Assembly (NCBI RefSeq): GCF_001317355.1
Contig: NZ_LKET01000028.1
Location: forward strand, 186,001 to 250,000
DNA: 64,000 bases
Source: Oxobacter pfennigii
GTDB taxonomy: Bacteria; Bacillota; Clostridia; Clostridiales; Oxobacteraceae
Reading direction: 5' to 3'
Shown one piece after another: positions 42,151 through 50,864 of the stretch. Positions within the stretch are counted from its first letter, which is position 1; each line of letters starts with the position of its first letter. Both the position numbers and the translations under genes were made by a program. The notes beneath the pieces were generated by a model that was not told the DNA's origin, ran no database searches, and saw only the letters and a program-made list of their open reading frames with translations.

Positions 42151-42564
42151 TCAAATCAGGTGAAACGCCAGCAAAGCGGCGGCATACCCAAACGCGCCGA
42201 CGCATAGAAAGACGGCCAGCGGAACGCTTCTTTGCCTGGTCGCCTTTGCGTACACGCAGGCCGGAAGCAGGGCAAGAAAAAGGATCGCAGCCAGGGCATA
42301 CAGCCCGAACGCAAAGCCCATGGCCGCCGTCAGCTTGATATCGCCGCCGCCCACACCGCCGAATTTTACGGCAAGCCATAAAAGGCAGAGCCCCGGCAGA
42401 AAAAATCCCGCAATTCTTTCATAAAGGGGCGGTACGGGCAGCAAGAAAGCGGATGCCAGCCCGAGGACAAGGATACTGATCCAGGTCCAGTCGGGAATGA
42501 TCCGCTTTCTGTAATCGGAAACCGCCGCCCATATAAGGGGGACGGTATAAAAAAGCGCGAGCAT
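42151..42564 (-). CDS. tadV: A24-family prepilin peptidase (TadV/CpaA)
   Basis: The 137-residue membrane protein has about five helices and the two catalytic aspartate motifs of type IV prepilin peptidases: SDYRKRIIPD near residues 16-25, and the GxGD-type GGGDIKL near residue 73. At this length it lacks the methyltransferase domain, as expected for TadV. It would process the three Flp-like pilins and the TadE-like proteins. Its ATG overlaps the stop of the CARDB protein gene (TGATG). It is the last gene of the Tad locus. Confidence 0.9.
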   Translation of the reverse strand: MLALFYTVPLIWAAVSDYRKRIIPDWTWISILVLGLASAFLLPVPPLYERIAGFFLPGLCLLWLAVKFGGVGGGDIKLTAAMGFAFGLYALAAILFLALLPACVYAKATRQRSVPLAVFLCVGAFGYAAALLAFHLI

Positions 42565-45500
42565 CAGTCCGCCGTGGTGACATCATCGGAATACATGCTG
42601 TCCGCCACCCGGATTTGCAGCTCCCCGCCGATGATCCATTTCGACAGGGTTCCGCCCGGCGTATGCACGTCGGTCACCAGCAGCTGTGCGATATAGTCCG
42701 TATCGTCGGGGAACCAGAGGGGAAGGTACTGCTTCCGATAAAGGAAGGGAGAAGCGGGATTCTCCGCAAAGATAAACTGACCGCCCTCCCGGACAAGGGG
42801 AATGGCGGTTTCATAGCGGTACTCCGGCAGATAGAGTTCCGCCGTCTGCGGGTTGGTAATCAGCTCCGGCTTGTCGTAGTTGGTGCGGACGGTGGGCGTA
42901 ACCGCAATGGAGTAGCCGTAGCCGGATTTCAGATACCCGTTTTCCTTTGTGGCGTATTCCAGCGTGGCGCTCACACTCAACTCCGCGTAGTATTCATGCC
43001 AGACAAACTGGCCGTTTTCATACCGCTGCTCCCACCAGGTTACGCGGGACTGACCGGTTCTTTGCGGCGGGTCGGGCAGAGCCTCGCTTTCCTCGGGAGT
43101 CTCGTAGACGACGTTTTCAATGACCGCCTGCCGGATGTAGACATTGTTATCGTCGCTGCTTTCGTTGTTCAGCGCCCCATCCGGGTTAATCGTGGCAATC
43201 AGGGTAATGGCCTGATCGGACTGCACGTTTGGGGTATCCCAGCACAGGGAAACGGTGTTCCAGGTATCCTTTTTCATAATAACCGCAGTCATGCGTTGGG
43301 AGAAGGACAGCTCCGGGATTTCAAACAGAACGGTCACATTCTGTCCCGGTGTAAAGTCAAGGCTGCCCCGGTTGCCTACCTTAATGGTGGTGACAACGGT
43401 CTGGTTTTCCCTGTAGCGGTCGGGGGTGATACGCTGCACATCCAGATCGTAGGGCTTTTCCAGCACGATGATTTCAGCGGAAACCCGGTTGTTGGCCGGA
43501 TTTTCATCGGTGTATCCGTCAGGTGGGGAGATTTCAGCCACGATATACAGCGGCTCGCCCTTTGCTCCGGCCGTCGCGGTAACCGTGTAGGATTTTTTCT
43601 CATACGCCGTGAAATGAGCCGTGGCAGGCACGGAGGAAACCGGTCGGCCGTTGATGGTCACGGAAAGCGGCACATCCGTCAGTGTCTTGCCGGTGGAATT
43701 GGCAAAGTATACGGTGAAGCTGTAGCCTTCTTTCTCATAGACCGTGGGCGGCGTGGACAGATTCGTCCACACGTCGCAGGTTCTGGAAACCGGTGTGTCG
43801 GGCGTGTCTGGATTGTCAGGAGTATCGGGGTTGTCCGGATCTTCGGGGTCATCCGGTGTATCGGGAGTATCCGGCGTGTCGGGGTCGTCGGGAGTGTCGG
43901 GGTTATCCGGATCATCCGGCGTATCCGGTTTTTCCACAACGGTAACTGTAGTTACGGCGGTATTGTTCACGGGGTTTTCATCCTCAAAGCCGTCCGGAGC
44001 GTCCACATGGGCCCACAGGCGGTAAACCTCCCCGGCGCTGCCCGCTGTTCCGGTTATCGTATAGGTTTTGGTCTCTCCCGGAGCGAAGTCCGCTGTCGCC
44101 GGAATTTCCGAAAGGCTCTGCTCATTATTCGTACCCGAAAGAGGCACAGCGCGCAGGCTCACCTCGGATTGATTGGTGAAGCTGACGGTAAAGCTGTATT
44201 CCTCTTGTTCATAAACCGTGGGAGCGGCCAGAATTTCCGCCGAAAGGTCACAGCTTTCTTTTTCGTCAGGCGGCTGGTCGGGCGGGTTATCCGGATCGCC
44301 GGGATCATCGGGAGCAGCCTCCGGCGTCGGTTCCGGCTCGGGGTCAACGATTTTTATGACCGCCGTGGCGGTGTTGTTTTGGGGATTGCCGTCAACAAAG
44401 CCCTCCGGTACGCCGATATTGGCCCACAGCTGAATTTCATCCGCTGCCGTGTCCGCCGTGCGTGTTACCGTGTAGGTCTTGCTCTGATTGGGGGAGAAGT
44501 CCTGCATGGCGGGGATTTCCTGTATCGCGGCCTCATCAACGGTTCCTTGGAGGGGTACGTCATAGGCGGAGCTTTCTCCGCTGTTCCTGTAAATGACCGT
44601 AAAGGAGTAATCCGCCCCCCGGTTGACTGTCGCGGGGGCGCGGATTACCACGGACAGGTCGTTTCCTTCGGTGGGTTCAAACTTAAAATAGAAGTCTGCG
44701 GCGGGAAGCTGGTAATGGATTTTCTGTGTGATTTCTGTCTGCGTCTGGCTTTCCTCGTCGGCATACTCCGCGCTGTCCGGGGTGTAATCCCATTCCAGCC
44801 CCAGGTAGGAGAAGTTTCTGGACAGAGAAATATCGTTCTTATGGAAGGTGACGGAGGTGGTCTGATAGGGATATAAAAGCTCCGGCACTCCCTTATCCTG
44901 GGCGGTGAGGGTTCCGTAGATTTCCTGCTTCTCCCCGTCACACCAGGTCGCTTCCACATTAACGGGAACGGGAGCCTGATAGGAAAGCTCGGTATTTCCC
45001 ATGGTTTCAAAGGCAACCAGCGCCTTTTTCGTCCAGCCGAAGCGGGCGGTCAGTTCCTCAAACTCCGTATCGGTGTCGTAGATGCCGTAAATATCGCCGG
45101 TGGCAATATTATGGATTTCCACCACAAGGCTCCCGCAGAGCGTGTAGGTGCCGCCGTCCTGCCTGCCGATCCAGGCGGCAATGCGCTCCTGCTCGTAGTC
45201 CGCCACGGTATTGGCGTTTACCATGTCGATGCGCTGCGGCTCCGGAAAGGACACAAGCTGTGTCTCTCCGTCATAGATTTCGGTGATGTTCATGCCGATG
45301 GTGCGGTATCTCGTGTCATAGGTGGCTTTTACCTGAAAGACCACGTTGACCGTTACCATCATGACCGCGCCCTCGTCGGTTTTGGCGGTGATGGTATAGG
45401 GGCCGCATTTTTCCTTGCTTTCGATTCCAAGGACATACTCGGACGGGATCATGCGCCAGCCGTCCTCATATTGCAGCTTGATTTCTGTCAGCGTTCCGGT

Positions 45501-45695
45501 GGAGGCGGTAACGGAAATAGGGATTTCAGCCGGGAACTGTTCCACGGCCACAACGCCGCTTTCGCTTGTCAGGCTGTCAATGGGGGATGTGACTTCGATA
45601 TGAATATCACTGTCCGTTGCCGCAAATGCCTTCGTGGGAAAAAGCAGGCAGCACAAAAGCAGCAGCGGCAGGATGAGCAAATAGTTTCGTTTCAT
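42564..45695 (-). CDS. Secreted CARDB-repeat protein, putative pilus-associated adhesin
   Basis: The 1043-residue protein starts with a signal peptide (MKRNYLLILPLLLLCCLLFP..AFA). Residues about 300-850 hold three or four CARDB-type beta-sandwich repeats of about 100 residues, each with the landmarks PxTVxxxxxYSFTV, TYTVT.TA and PxGFxDxNPxNNTA. They are separated by Asp-Pro-Thr-Asn linkers, the longest of about 45 residues. There is no LPxTG or membrane tail. The ATG overlaps the stop of the TadE-like gene (ATGA) and has GGAGG upstream. Its place inside the Tad locus suggests an adhesin or tip protein for recipient contact (inferred). Confidence 0.82.
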   Translation of the reverse strand: MKRNYLLILPLLLLCCLLFPTKAFAATDSDIHIEVTSPIDSLTSESGVVAVEQFPAEIPISVTASTGTLTEIKLQYEDGWRMIPSEYVLGIESKEKCGPYTITAKTDEGAVMMVTVNVVFQVKATYDTRYRTIGMNITEIYDGETQLVSFPEPQRIDMVNANTVADYEQERIAAWIGRQDGGTYTLCGSLVVEIHNIATGDIYGIYDTDTEFEELTARFGWTKKALVAFETMGNTELSYQAPVPVNVEATWCDGEKQEIYGTLTAQDKGVPELLYPYQTTSVTFHKNDISLSRNFSYLGLEWDYTPDSAEYADEESQTQTEITQKIHYQLPAADFYFKFEPTEGNDLSVVIRAPATVNRGADYSFTVIYRNSGESSAYDVPLQGTVDEAAIQEIPAMQDFSPNQSKTYTVTRTADTAADEIQLWANIGVPEGFVDGNPQNNTATAVIKIVDPEPEPTPEAAPDDPGDPDNPPDQPPDEKESCDLSAEILAAPTVYEQEEYSFTVSFTNQSEVSLRAVPLSGTNNEQSLSEIPATADFAPGETKTYTITGTAGSAGEVYRLWAHVDAPDGFEDENPVNNTAVTTVTVVEKPDTPDDPDNPDTPDDPDTPDTPDTPDDPEDPDNPDTPDNPDTPDTPVSRTCDVWTNLSTPPTVYEKEGYSFTVYFANSTGKTLTDVPLSVTINGRPVSSVPATAHFTAYEKKSYTVTATAGAKGEPLYIVAEISPPDGYTDENPANNRVSAEIIVLEKPYDLDVQRITPDRYRENQTVVTTIKVGNRGSLDFTPGQNVTVLFEIPELSFSQRMTAVIMKKDTWNTVSLCWDTPNVQSDQAITLIATINPDGALNNESSDDNNVYIRQAVIENVVYETPEESEALPDPPQRTGQSRVTWWEQRYENGQFVWHEYYAELSVSATLEYATKENGYLKSGYGYSIAVTPTVRTNYDKPELITNPQTAELYLPEYRYETAIPLVREGGQFIFAENPASPFLYRKQYLPLWFPDDTDYIAQLLVTDVHTPGGTLSKWIIGGELQIRVADSMYSDDVTTAD

Positions 45696-46177
45696 TCCAA
45701 ACCTCCTTCTGTTGTTTGGGTATTGACGCTGGATATGGTAAACGGAAGCCGCACCTCGCCGGTCAGGAAGCTGAACACACTGCGGGATACGATTTCCCCG
45801 GTCAGCGTCAGCCGGGGCGGGCTTTCCGTCACCAGAAGCTCTTTGATTTCCAGCCGGTAATTCCACTGTGTACCCGCGTATTTGTTCAGCTCTGCGTCCA
45901 GCCCCATGCTGTCATGAAGATATTCATACAGCTGGGTCTGCGCTTCCTCCGTATCCAGCAGGAGATAGCCGTCCCTGCGGTACTCGTCGCGCATGGCATA
46001 CTCCACGGCGCTGTTCACGCCGCGCTGGAGGACATATTCCGCCTGCTGATACAGGCTCTCCATACGGAAATATTCCATCAGGATGGCCGCTAGGGTCAGG
46101 ATGAAGAAAATCAGGATCAGAAGAAACACAAAGGCGTCGCCTCTGCGGTTCTTCAACATGTTTTTTACGTTTCCCAC
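45692..46177 (-). CDS. TadE/G-like pseudopilin
   Basis: The protein of about 161 residues has a short basic leader (MLKNRRGDAFVF), one N-terminal hydrophobic helix (LLILIFFILTLAAILMEYF) and an external domain of about 120 residues. R-R-G-D-A before the helix resembles TadE-type prepilin processing sites. The GTG at 46177 is chosen because GGAGGG lies seven bases before it. A GTG at 46204 overlaps the upstream stop (GTGA) and is an alternative. It is the second of two TadE-like genes and would act as a minor pilin or assembly factor. Confidence 0.75.
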   Translation of the reverse strand: MGNVKNMLKNRRGDAFVFLLILIFFILTLAAILMEYFRMESLYQQAEYVLQRGVNSAVEYAMRDEYRRDGYLLLDTEEAQTQLYEYLHDSMGLDAELNKYAGTQWNYRLEIKELLVTESPPRLTLTGEIVSRSVFSFLTGEVRLPFTISSVNTQTTEGGLE

Positions 46178-46200
46178 GGTGTTTCCCTCCTTTCCGGCGC

Positions 46201-46683
46201 TCACGGTGAGAGCTTCCAGTATTTTTCCGACATTCCGTTGATGCTGACTTTCATGGGGATTTTAATTTCTATGGGCGGGGCGAAGCTGGGCGTAAAAATG
46301 GTAAAGGTGTAATCATAGGTCATGGTAACGGTAAAGGTGTCCCGCAGCTGGATTTTCTGATCCTCCTGATAGGTGACATCCTCCACCGTCATTTCCGGCG
46401 ACAGTCCGGTTTGCAGCTTCAGCCGGTAAAAGGTATCATAAGCCCGGTCGGAAACCTGTCCCTCCAGCTCCACGACGCGGACAACACGACGGCAGACGTG
46501 ATTTAAGTTCAGGTAGGTTGTAAATATGCTGAGGAAGCTGATGACCGTCACCATGAGGGACAGCACCACCAGCGTTTTGATCATCAAATCAAAGTAGCTG
46601 CTCCCGTTTCGTCCGGAAAGCAGCTTAGAAAAGGGAAACGGGGGAGAAAATCTCCCCCGTCCGCCCCGGTGCCTGCTGTTCAT
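46201..46683 (-). CDS. DUF4320/TadE-like pseudopilin
   Basis: The 160-residue protein has a basic leader with G-R-N-G-S-S-Y before a hydrophobic helix (MIKTLVVLSLMVTVISFLSIF) and an external domain (VVRVVELEGQVSD, FTVTMTYDYTFTIFTPSF). This matches DUF4320-type proteins that accompany Tad-like genes in clostridial elements. GGAGGTGCAGAGCAA precedes the ATG. It lies immediately downstream of the pilin genes. Likely role: minor pilin or assembly initiator. Confidence 0.8.
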   Translation of the reverse strand: MNSRHRGGRGRFSPPFPFSKLLSGRNGSSYFDLMIKTLVVLSLMVTVISFLSIFTTYLNLNHVCRRVVRVVELEGQVSDRAYDTFYRLKLQTGLSPEMTVEDVTYQEDQKIQLRDTFTVTMTYDYTFTIFTPSFAPPIEIKIPMKVSINGMSEKYWKLSP

Positions 46684-46725
46684 TTGCTCTGCACCTCCTG
46701 TTGGTTAAATGGGCCGCACGGCTGT

Positions 46726-46935
46726 TTAGCTGAGCAGGCCGGTGATTTTGGATACGATGCTGTTCCAAATGGTGGCGATGGAATCCTGATAGAGCGTCAT
46801 GAAAATGGCTCCGACCACCACCACAATCAGCACAACGATGAGCCAGCCGGTCATCTGGTCGCCGCTGGGATTGGCCAGTGTGCTGTGGGCTTTCATAGCC
46901 AACCTCTGGATTTTGTTTTTCATTGTCTTGAACAT
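46726..46935 (-). CDS. Flp-like major pilin, copy 3
   Basis: The 69-residue prepilin has a leader of about 24 residues (MFKTMKNKIQRLAMKAH..) ending NPSG, then DQMTGWLIVVLIVVVV, a hydrophobic helix, and a short amphipathic tail (IATIWNSIVSKITGLLS). The length, leader and helix fit Flp pilins, but the residue five after the probable Gly cleavage point is Gly instead of the usual Glu. The start at 46935 follows GGAGG. It is nearly identical to the two upstream copies, showing tandem duplication. Confidence 0.85.
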   Translation of the reverse strand: MFKTMKNKIQRLAMKAHSTLANPSGDQMTGWLIVVLIVVVVGAIFMTLYQDSIATIWNSIVSKITGLLS

Positions 46936-46983
46936 AATTGATACCTCCATAAAATTTGATTTTGGGTTCTGTGGATAAGGAAA

Positions 46984-47005
46984 GGAGGGGGCCTGCGCCC
47001 CCTCC
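46984..47005 (-). repeat. GC-rich hairpin between pilin genes (copy 2)
   Basis: GGAGGGGGC and its complement GCCCCCTCC form a very stable short hairpin 24 bp after the second pilin stop. The same hairpin occurs at 47294-47313 after the first pilin. It may stabilise upstream pilin mRNA or reduce read-through, setting pilin over assembly-protein ratios. This is an inference. Confidence 0.6.
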
Positions 47006-47028
47006 CGTACTGCCGGATAGACTGCCCG

Positions 47029-47238
47029 TCAGCTGAGCAGACCGGTGATCTTGGACACGATGCTGTTCCAAATCTGCGTGATCGAGCCCTGGTAGAGGGT
47101 CATAAAGACCGCGCCGACCACGACCACAATCAGCACGACGATGAGCCAGCCGGTCATCTGGTCGCCGCTGGGATTGGTCAGGGCATTGCGGGCTTTCATA
47201 GCCGCTGTCTGGATTTTGTTTTTCATTGTCTTAAACAT
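47029..47238 (-). CDS. Flp-like major pilin, copy 2
   Basis: The 69-residue prepilin begins MFKTMKNKIQTAAMKARN, with the same NPSG/DQMTGW junction and an identical hydrophobic core and C-terminus (SITQIWNSIVSKITGLLS). It differs from copy 3 at only about ten positions, mainly in the leader. GGAGGTATGTTCTT precedes the ATG. The flanking hairpins and spacing are duplicated with it. Confidence 0.85.
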   Translation of the reverse strand: MFKTMKNKIQTAAMKARNALTNPSGDQMTGWLIVVLIVVVVGAVFMTLYQGSITQIWNSIVSKITGLLS

Positions 47239-47293
47239 AAGAACATACCTCCGTTAATTTTAATTTTGGGTTTTGTGGCTGGGATAAGGAAAA

Positions 47294-47313
47294 GAGGGGG
47301 CCTGCGCCCCCTC
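47294..47313 (-). repeat. GC-rich hairpin between pilin genes (copy 1)
   Basis: GAGGGGG and CCCCCTC around the bases CCTGCG repeat the hairpin found at 46984-47005, including the surrounding words (CTGTACTGCCGGATA here, CCGTACTGCCGGATA there). This shows that the pilin gene and its downstream region duplicated as one unit. Confidence 0.6.
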
Positions 47314-47337
47314 CTGTACTGCCGGATATCCTGCCTA

Positions 47338-47535
47338 TTAGCTGAGCAGGCCGGTGATCTTGGACACGATGCTGTTCCAAATCTGCGTGATTGAGCCCTG
47401 GTAGAGGGTCATAAAGACCGCGCCGACCACGACCACAATCAGCACGACGATGAGCCAGCCGGTCATCTGATCGCCGCCGGGGTTTGCCAGCGCGTTCCTC
47501 GCCCTTAAAAAGGCGCTTGTCAGGTGCTTTTTCAT
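47338..47535 (-). CDS. Flp-like major pilin, copy 1
   Basis: The 65-residue prepilin (MKKHLTSAFLRARNALANPGG) has a diverged leader but the same DQMTGW junction, hydrophobic core and identical last ~40 residues as copy 2. Two in-frame starts have good ribosome sites: 47535 (AAAGGAG) and 47589 (GGAGG). The shorter form matches the other pilins in length, so it is chosen. The longer form would add 18 residues to the leader. Confidence 0.83.
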   Translation of the reverse strand: MKKHLTSAFLRARNALANPGGDQMTGWLIVVLIVVVVGAVFMTLYQGSITQIWNSIVSKITGLLS

Positions 47536-47644
47536 GGAATTCGTTCTCCTTTCTGTGAAATGGGTGCTTGCGTTTTTGATACTCTGCATGTGTTTACCTC
47601 CATAAAAATGTATTTTGAAAAGGGGTTTCTCCCCGTTTTCACGG

Positions 47645-48556
47645 TTAAAACAGTCCTCCCATGGAACGCATCAGGTGGGAACCGATGACATAGAACAGGC
47701 TGATCACCGTAATGGCCACAAGGGGGATACTGGCGATTTTCACCCGGCGCGGCAGACTGTCCAGACGTTTTCTCAAAGCTTCCTTGGCCTTGATGTCCAT
47801 ATCCCGCGCCAGATACGAGAGCGCTTCGCCCTGATGCTCTCCCCGGTGCAGCCCGATCAGGGCGTTCACCAGAAAGGAAACCTCGGTGAGCCCCAGGCGC
47901 TGGTTGAAGTTTCGCAGGGCGGCTTCGATATTTTTTGCTTTCATCTCCGTTACCAGGATGGCTGCGTCCTCCCGGAACGCATCGCTGGCAACCTTTAAAT
48001 AGTCCTCAAAAATCTGGATGAGATCCGCCTGCACCACCGTCCGGCTGCCGTCGTGACGGTTATCCTCCAGACGGTATAAGATAGAGCGGACAAAGCCGGG
48101 CAGTTCCGCTTCGATGCGCTTTTTCTTTTCCTTCATCCGGTCGTTTAAGTCCGTGGTAAAGTGCCGGAAAACCACCAGTGCCAGCAATGCAATCAGGGGC
48201 GCGAGCTTTCCGGCTCCCAGCAGGACAAACAGCAGCGCAAGGGGCAGTGTGAGCAGAGAGCACATCACGGCTCTGGCATAATACTCCTTTGGCGTCAGTG
48301 CTGAGCCGCCCCGCCAAAGCATGGCGGCCATGCGCGCCTCCTTTACCGGATCGAGGGGAATAAAACGGGAAAGGGGTCTTGCAAGGGGCATGATAAACCG
48401 GTTTAACATCCGGTTTCCCGCGGCTTCCTTTTCGGGCTGCAAGTGCTTTAGGTTCTTTTTCATGCTCAGCTTCGGGATTTTGAGAAGCTGCCTGCATATC
48501 AGAACGCCTGCCGCAGTCAGCAGGATCATTAAAATAAGCTGGTAAAACAAGGGCAT
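47645..48556 (-). CDS. tadC: Tad pilus inner-membrane protein TadC-like
   Basis: The protein of about 303 residues belongs to the type II secretion F family. It has an N-terminal helix (LILMILLTAAGVLICRQLL), paired central helices (MCSLLTLPLALLFVLLGAGKL), a cytoplasmic helical domain (ELPGFVRSILYRLED, VSFLVNALIGLHRGEHQGEALSYL), and C-terminal helices ending SHLMRSMGGLF. Together with TadB it would form the pilus assembly platform. The ATG at 48556 is very close to AGGAGG; a TTG six bases later has better spacing and may be the true start. It is 5 bp from tadB. Confidence 0.85.
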   Translation of the reverse strand: MPLFYQLILMILLTAAGVLICRQLLKIPKLSMKKNLKHLQPEKEAAGNRMLNRFIMPLARPLSRFIPLDPVKEARMAAMLWRGGSALTPKEYYARAVMCSLLTLPLALLFVLLGAGKLAPLIALLALVVFRHFTTDLNDRMKEKKKRIEAELPGFVRSILYRLEDNRHDGSRTVVQADLIQIFEDYLKVASDAFREDAAILVTEMKAKNIEAALRNFNQRLGLTEVSFLVNALIGLHRGEHQGEALSYLARDMDIKAKEALRKRLDSLPRRVKIASIPLVAITVISLFYVIGSHLMRSMGGLF

Positions 48557-48561
48557 TCCTC

Positions 48562-49473
48562 CTATCGGTTGGCGGGTCTTGTGGCCTTCATAACGTAAAA
48601 GGCGGTGGCAAGGGCAGTCAGCAGCATCAGAATAATCAGCGCTCTGCCTATGGGTGTTCCGGTCAGCAGGTAAAACCATTCGGCGTTGGCAAAGCGCATC
48701 ATGGGGATAATGGAAATCATCAGACCCGCCGTCATGAGATAATCCCGCCATACCCGAACCATCATGCCGTCGCTTTCCACCTGCATGGACTTTGCGTCAT
48801 TCATGGCCTTGATAATGGGAAACAGGGCAAATTTCAGCCGCCTGTCCTGGTGGCATAGAATCAGGGTTTTGACCCATTCGTTAAAATAACGGTTTCGGAT
48901 TTTGGCCGCAAGGCGGTACATTCCATGCACCATATCGGGATTGACCAGCCGGATTTCCGTGACAAATTCATCAAAGGGTGTTGTCACTCTCAGATGGGGC
49001 GGGACATCCCGATTTTTTTCCTCCACATACAGCTCCACCGACCGGATGATGTCGTCGCAGCCCGCGTAGGCGTTGGTGATGATGGACATGGTGTTTTCCA
49101 GTCCCTCTATTTCTTCTCTTGCGGCGGCGGAGCTTTTTACGGTCAAATAGAAGTATGGAGCTGGCAGGACACAAACTGCCATGACACCCGCCAGCTGTGC
49201 GCCGCCAAATAGCAGCAGCCCCGCTAAAAAGCCCCCGGCTGCCGAAGCAAGCACGAGGGCAAGAAACTTGTTTCCCGTACAGCGTGTCTGACGGAACAGC
49301 GTGGCAAAATGGAGGCTGATCCGCTCGGTGACTTTGAGCTTGGCTCCGCTGACGGCCAACCGGCGCTTTTTTAAGGGATTTTGCGGTAAGGATAAAATAG
49401 GCCGCAGCAGAATAAGCGCGGCAAAGCTGATAAGCAGAAATACACCCGTCAGCGCAGTCTGGATAGAGGTCAT
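48562..49473 (-). CDS. tadB: Tad pilus inner-membrane protein TadB-like
   Basis: The 303-residue protein has an N-terminal helix (LTGVFLLISFAALILLRPIL), two central helices, an F-domain (EIEGLENTMSIITNAYAGCDDIIRSVELYVEE as one helical region) and a C-terminal hydrophobic hairpin. It matches TadB-type members of the type II secretion F family. GGAGGTGCGGC precedes the ATG, which overlaps the tadA stop (ATGA). It partners TadC. Confidence 0.85.
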   Translation of the reverse strand: MTSIQTALTGVFLLISFAALILLRPILSLPQNPLKKRRLAVSGAKLKVTERISLHFATLFRQTRCTGNKFLALVLASAAGGFLAGLLLFGGAQLAGVMAVCVLPAPYFYLTVKSSAAAREEIEGLENTMSIITNAYAGCDDIIRSVELYVEEKNRDVPPHLRVTTPFDEFVTEIRLVNPDMVHGMYRLAAKIRNRYFNEWVKTLILCHQDRRLKFALFPIIKAMNDAKSMQVESDGMMVRVWRDYLMTAGLMISIIPMMRFANAEWFYLLTGTPIGRALIILMLLTALATAFYVMKATRPANR

Positions 49474-50864
49474 GCCGCACCTCCCTCTGAAAAACGGCGT
49501 ATTTCCTCTCCCGGAACACCGCCGATCAGCAGACGTTCGGCAAGGGCCGGGGAAAGGTTCCCCAACCGACGGTGTGCGCCGACTGCTTTGACAATCCTGC
49601 CGCCCGCGTCCCTTTCGTAATGGTCAACCGCATACTGAAACAGTGTGTTTCCCGCCACTTCGCCGTTTTGGACGCCGGTGGCCTCAAAGATTTCCATGTA
49701 TTTTCGGGAGTTGTCGGGCAGCTGCATTTTAAAGAGCATGATCGGAAAGGCTTCCACAATGTTTTTCAGCAGCCGTTCCTCCGACAGGGCGGTGCCCGCT
49801 TCCAGGCACATGGTCAGGATACGCTCGTAGGCCGTCCGCGCACTGTTGGCGTGGAGGGTGCTGACAATGGTGTGTCCGGTGCGCCCGGCCTCCTGCACAG
49901 TCAGCGCTTCCTTGCCGCGCATTTCGGCGGGAACCAGGATTTTGGGATGCAGCCGCAGGGAGAGCTTTAATAAGTCCAGCATGGTGACGGGGTTCGGCTC
50001 CTCCTTGGTCAGCAGGTGGATGACATCGTTGAGCATTATGCCGTCTTTATCATACTGAGCTAAGGAAAGCTCTCTTGTGTCCTCAATGGTGACAATGCGC
50101 TTTTCCGGCGGCACGGTGCTTAAAATGTACCCCATATCGGCGGTCTTGCCGCTGCCGGTGGCTCCCGCAATGGCGACGGAAACACCGTTGTTGACGCACA
50201 GCGTCAGAAAGTCAAGCTCGTCGGCGGTGGCGGTATCCCAGCCGATCAGGTTTTTCCGGGTCACATAGGAGGGCTTCTGCTTCCTTATAGAAGCAATGGC
50301 TCCGGCGTCGGGGTCAACGCAGGGCTCAATCGCCCCGGACATACGCACTCCCTTTGCGATATAGCTGTCTCCGATGGGCTTGGAACCATCTAAAATCACG
50401 TTCCCAAAGCGGCTCATCTTTCTCACAATGTTGGCGCAGGCTTCCGGGCTGCCGAAGGTTTCATTCAGCCGGATCTTCCGGTCTTTGTACAGCACCCATA
50501 CGCCTTCGGAGCCGTTGACGTTGATTTCCTCCGTTTCGGCATCCTGCAAGTACGGGGAAAGCAGGCCCATCCCGGCCATATCGAAATAAACGGCGTCCAC
50601 CAGCTCGGAAATGTTGCCCACATCCTTTGCTACCAGCTGTTCGCTGTTTAAGTAGCGGATAATCAGGTCTTTTAAGCGGCCTTCGGCTTCCGGCGCGTAC
50701 AGCACCTCGGCCAGCTCCGCCGAATGGTTTTTGGCGATCAGCCGTTGCAGCTTATCCAGGATTTCGCCGTAGTCCTGGGCTTTTACCGCGTCGCCCATAT
50801 CGGAGCGCCGCTTGTTGGCTCTGTAAATCAGGTCGTTGACGGAAAATCGTTCGTTCCCGCTCAT
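49470..50864 (-). CDS. tadA: Tad pilus motor ATPase (TadA/CpaF family)
   Basis: The 464-residue ATPase has the CpaF N-terminal region (LLSPYLQDAETEEINVNGSEG), a Walker A P-loop GATGSGKT near residues 231-238, and the acidic IVTIEDTRELSL. The Walker B/His region is PKILVPAEMRGKEALTVQEAG, followed by HTIVSTLHANSA. This is the secretion ATPase that drives Tad pilus assembly, clearly distinct from the VirB4 ATPase at 59661. Start ATG is at 50864 behind GGGGGTG; it overlaps the tadZ stop. Confidence 0.93.
   Translation of the reverse strand: MSGNERFSVNDLIYRANKRRSDMGDAVKAQDYGEILDKLQRLIAKNHSAELAEVLYAPEAEGRLKDLIIRYLNSEQLVAKDVGNISELVDAVYFDMAGMGLLSPYLQDAETEEINVNGSEGVWVLYKDRKIRLNETFGSPEACANIVRKMSRFGNVILDGSKPIGDSYIAKGVRMSGAIEPCVDPDAGAIASIRKQKPSYVTRKNLIGWDTATADELDFLTLCVNNGVSVAIAGATGSGKTADMGYILSTVPPEKRIVTIEDTRELSLAQYDKDGIMLNDVIHLLTKEEPNPVTMLDLLKLSLRLHPKILVPAEMRGKEALTVQEAGRTGHTIVSTLHANSARTAYERILTMCLEAGTALSEERLLKNIVEAFPIMLFKMQLPDNSRKYMEIFEATGVQNGEVAGNTLFQYAVDHYERDAGGRIVKAVGAHRRLGNLSPALAERLLIGGVPGEEIRRFSEGGAA

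Noticed and set aside
43795-43935. Possible CRISPR or minisatellite array
   Set aside because: The repeated words are short, irregular and in frame with a protein linker; there are no unique spacers of constant length and no cas genes.
42615-44876. A 753-codon open frame on the plus strand
   Set aside because: It is antisense to the CARDB adhesin, has no sensible domain, and its repetitive SGVSG-like text mirrors the adhesin linker on the other strand.
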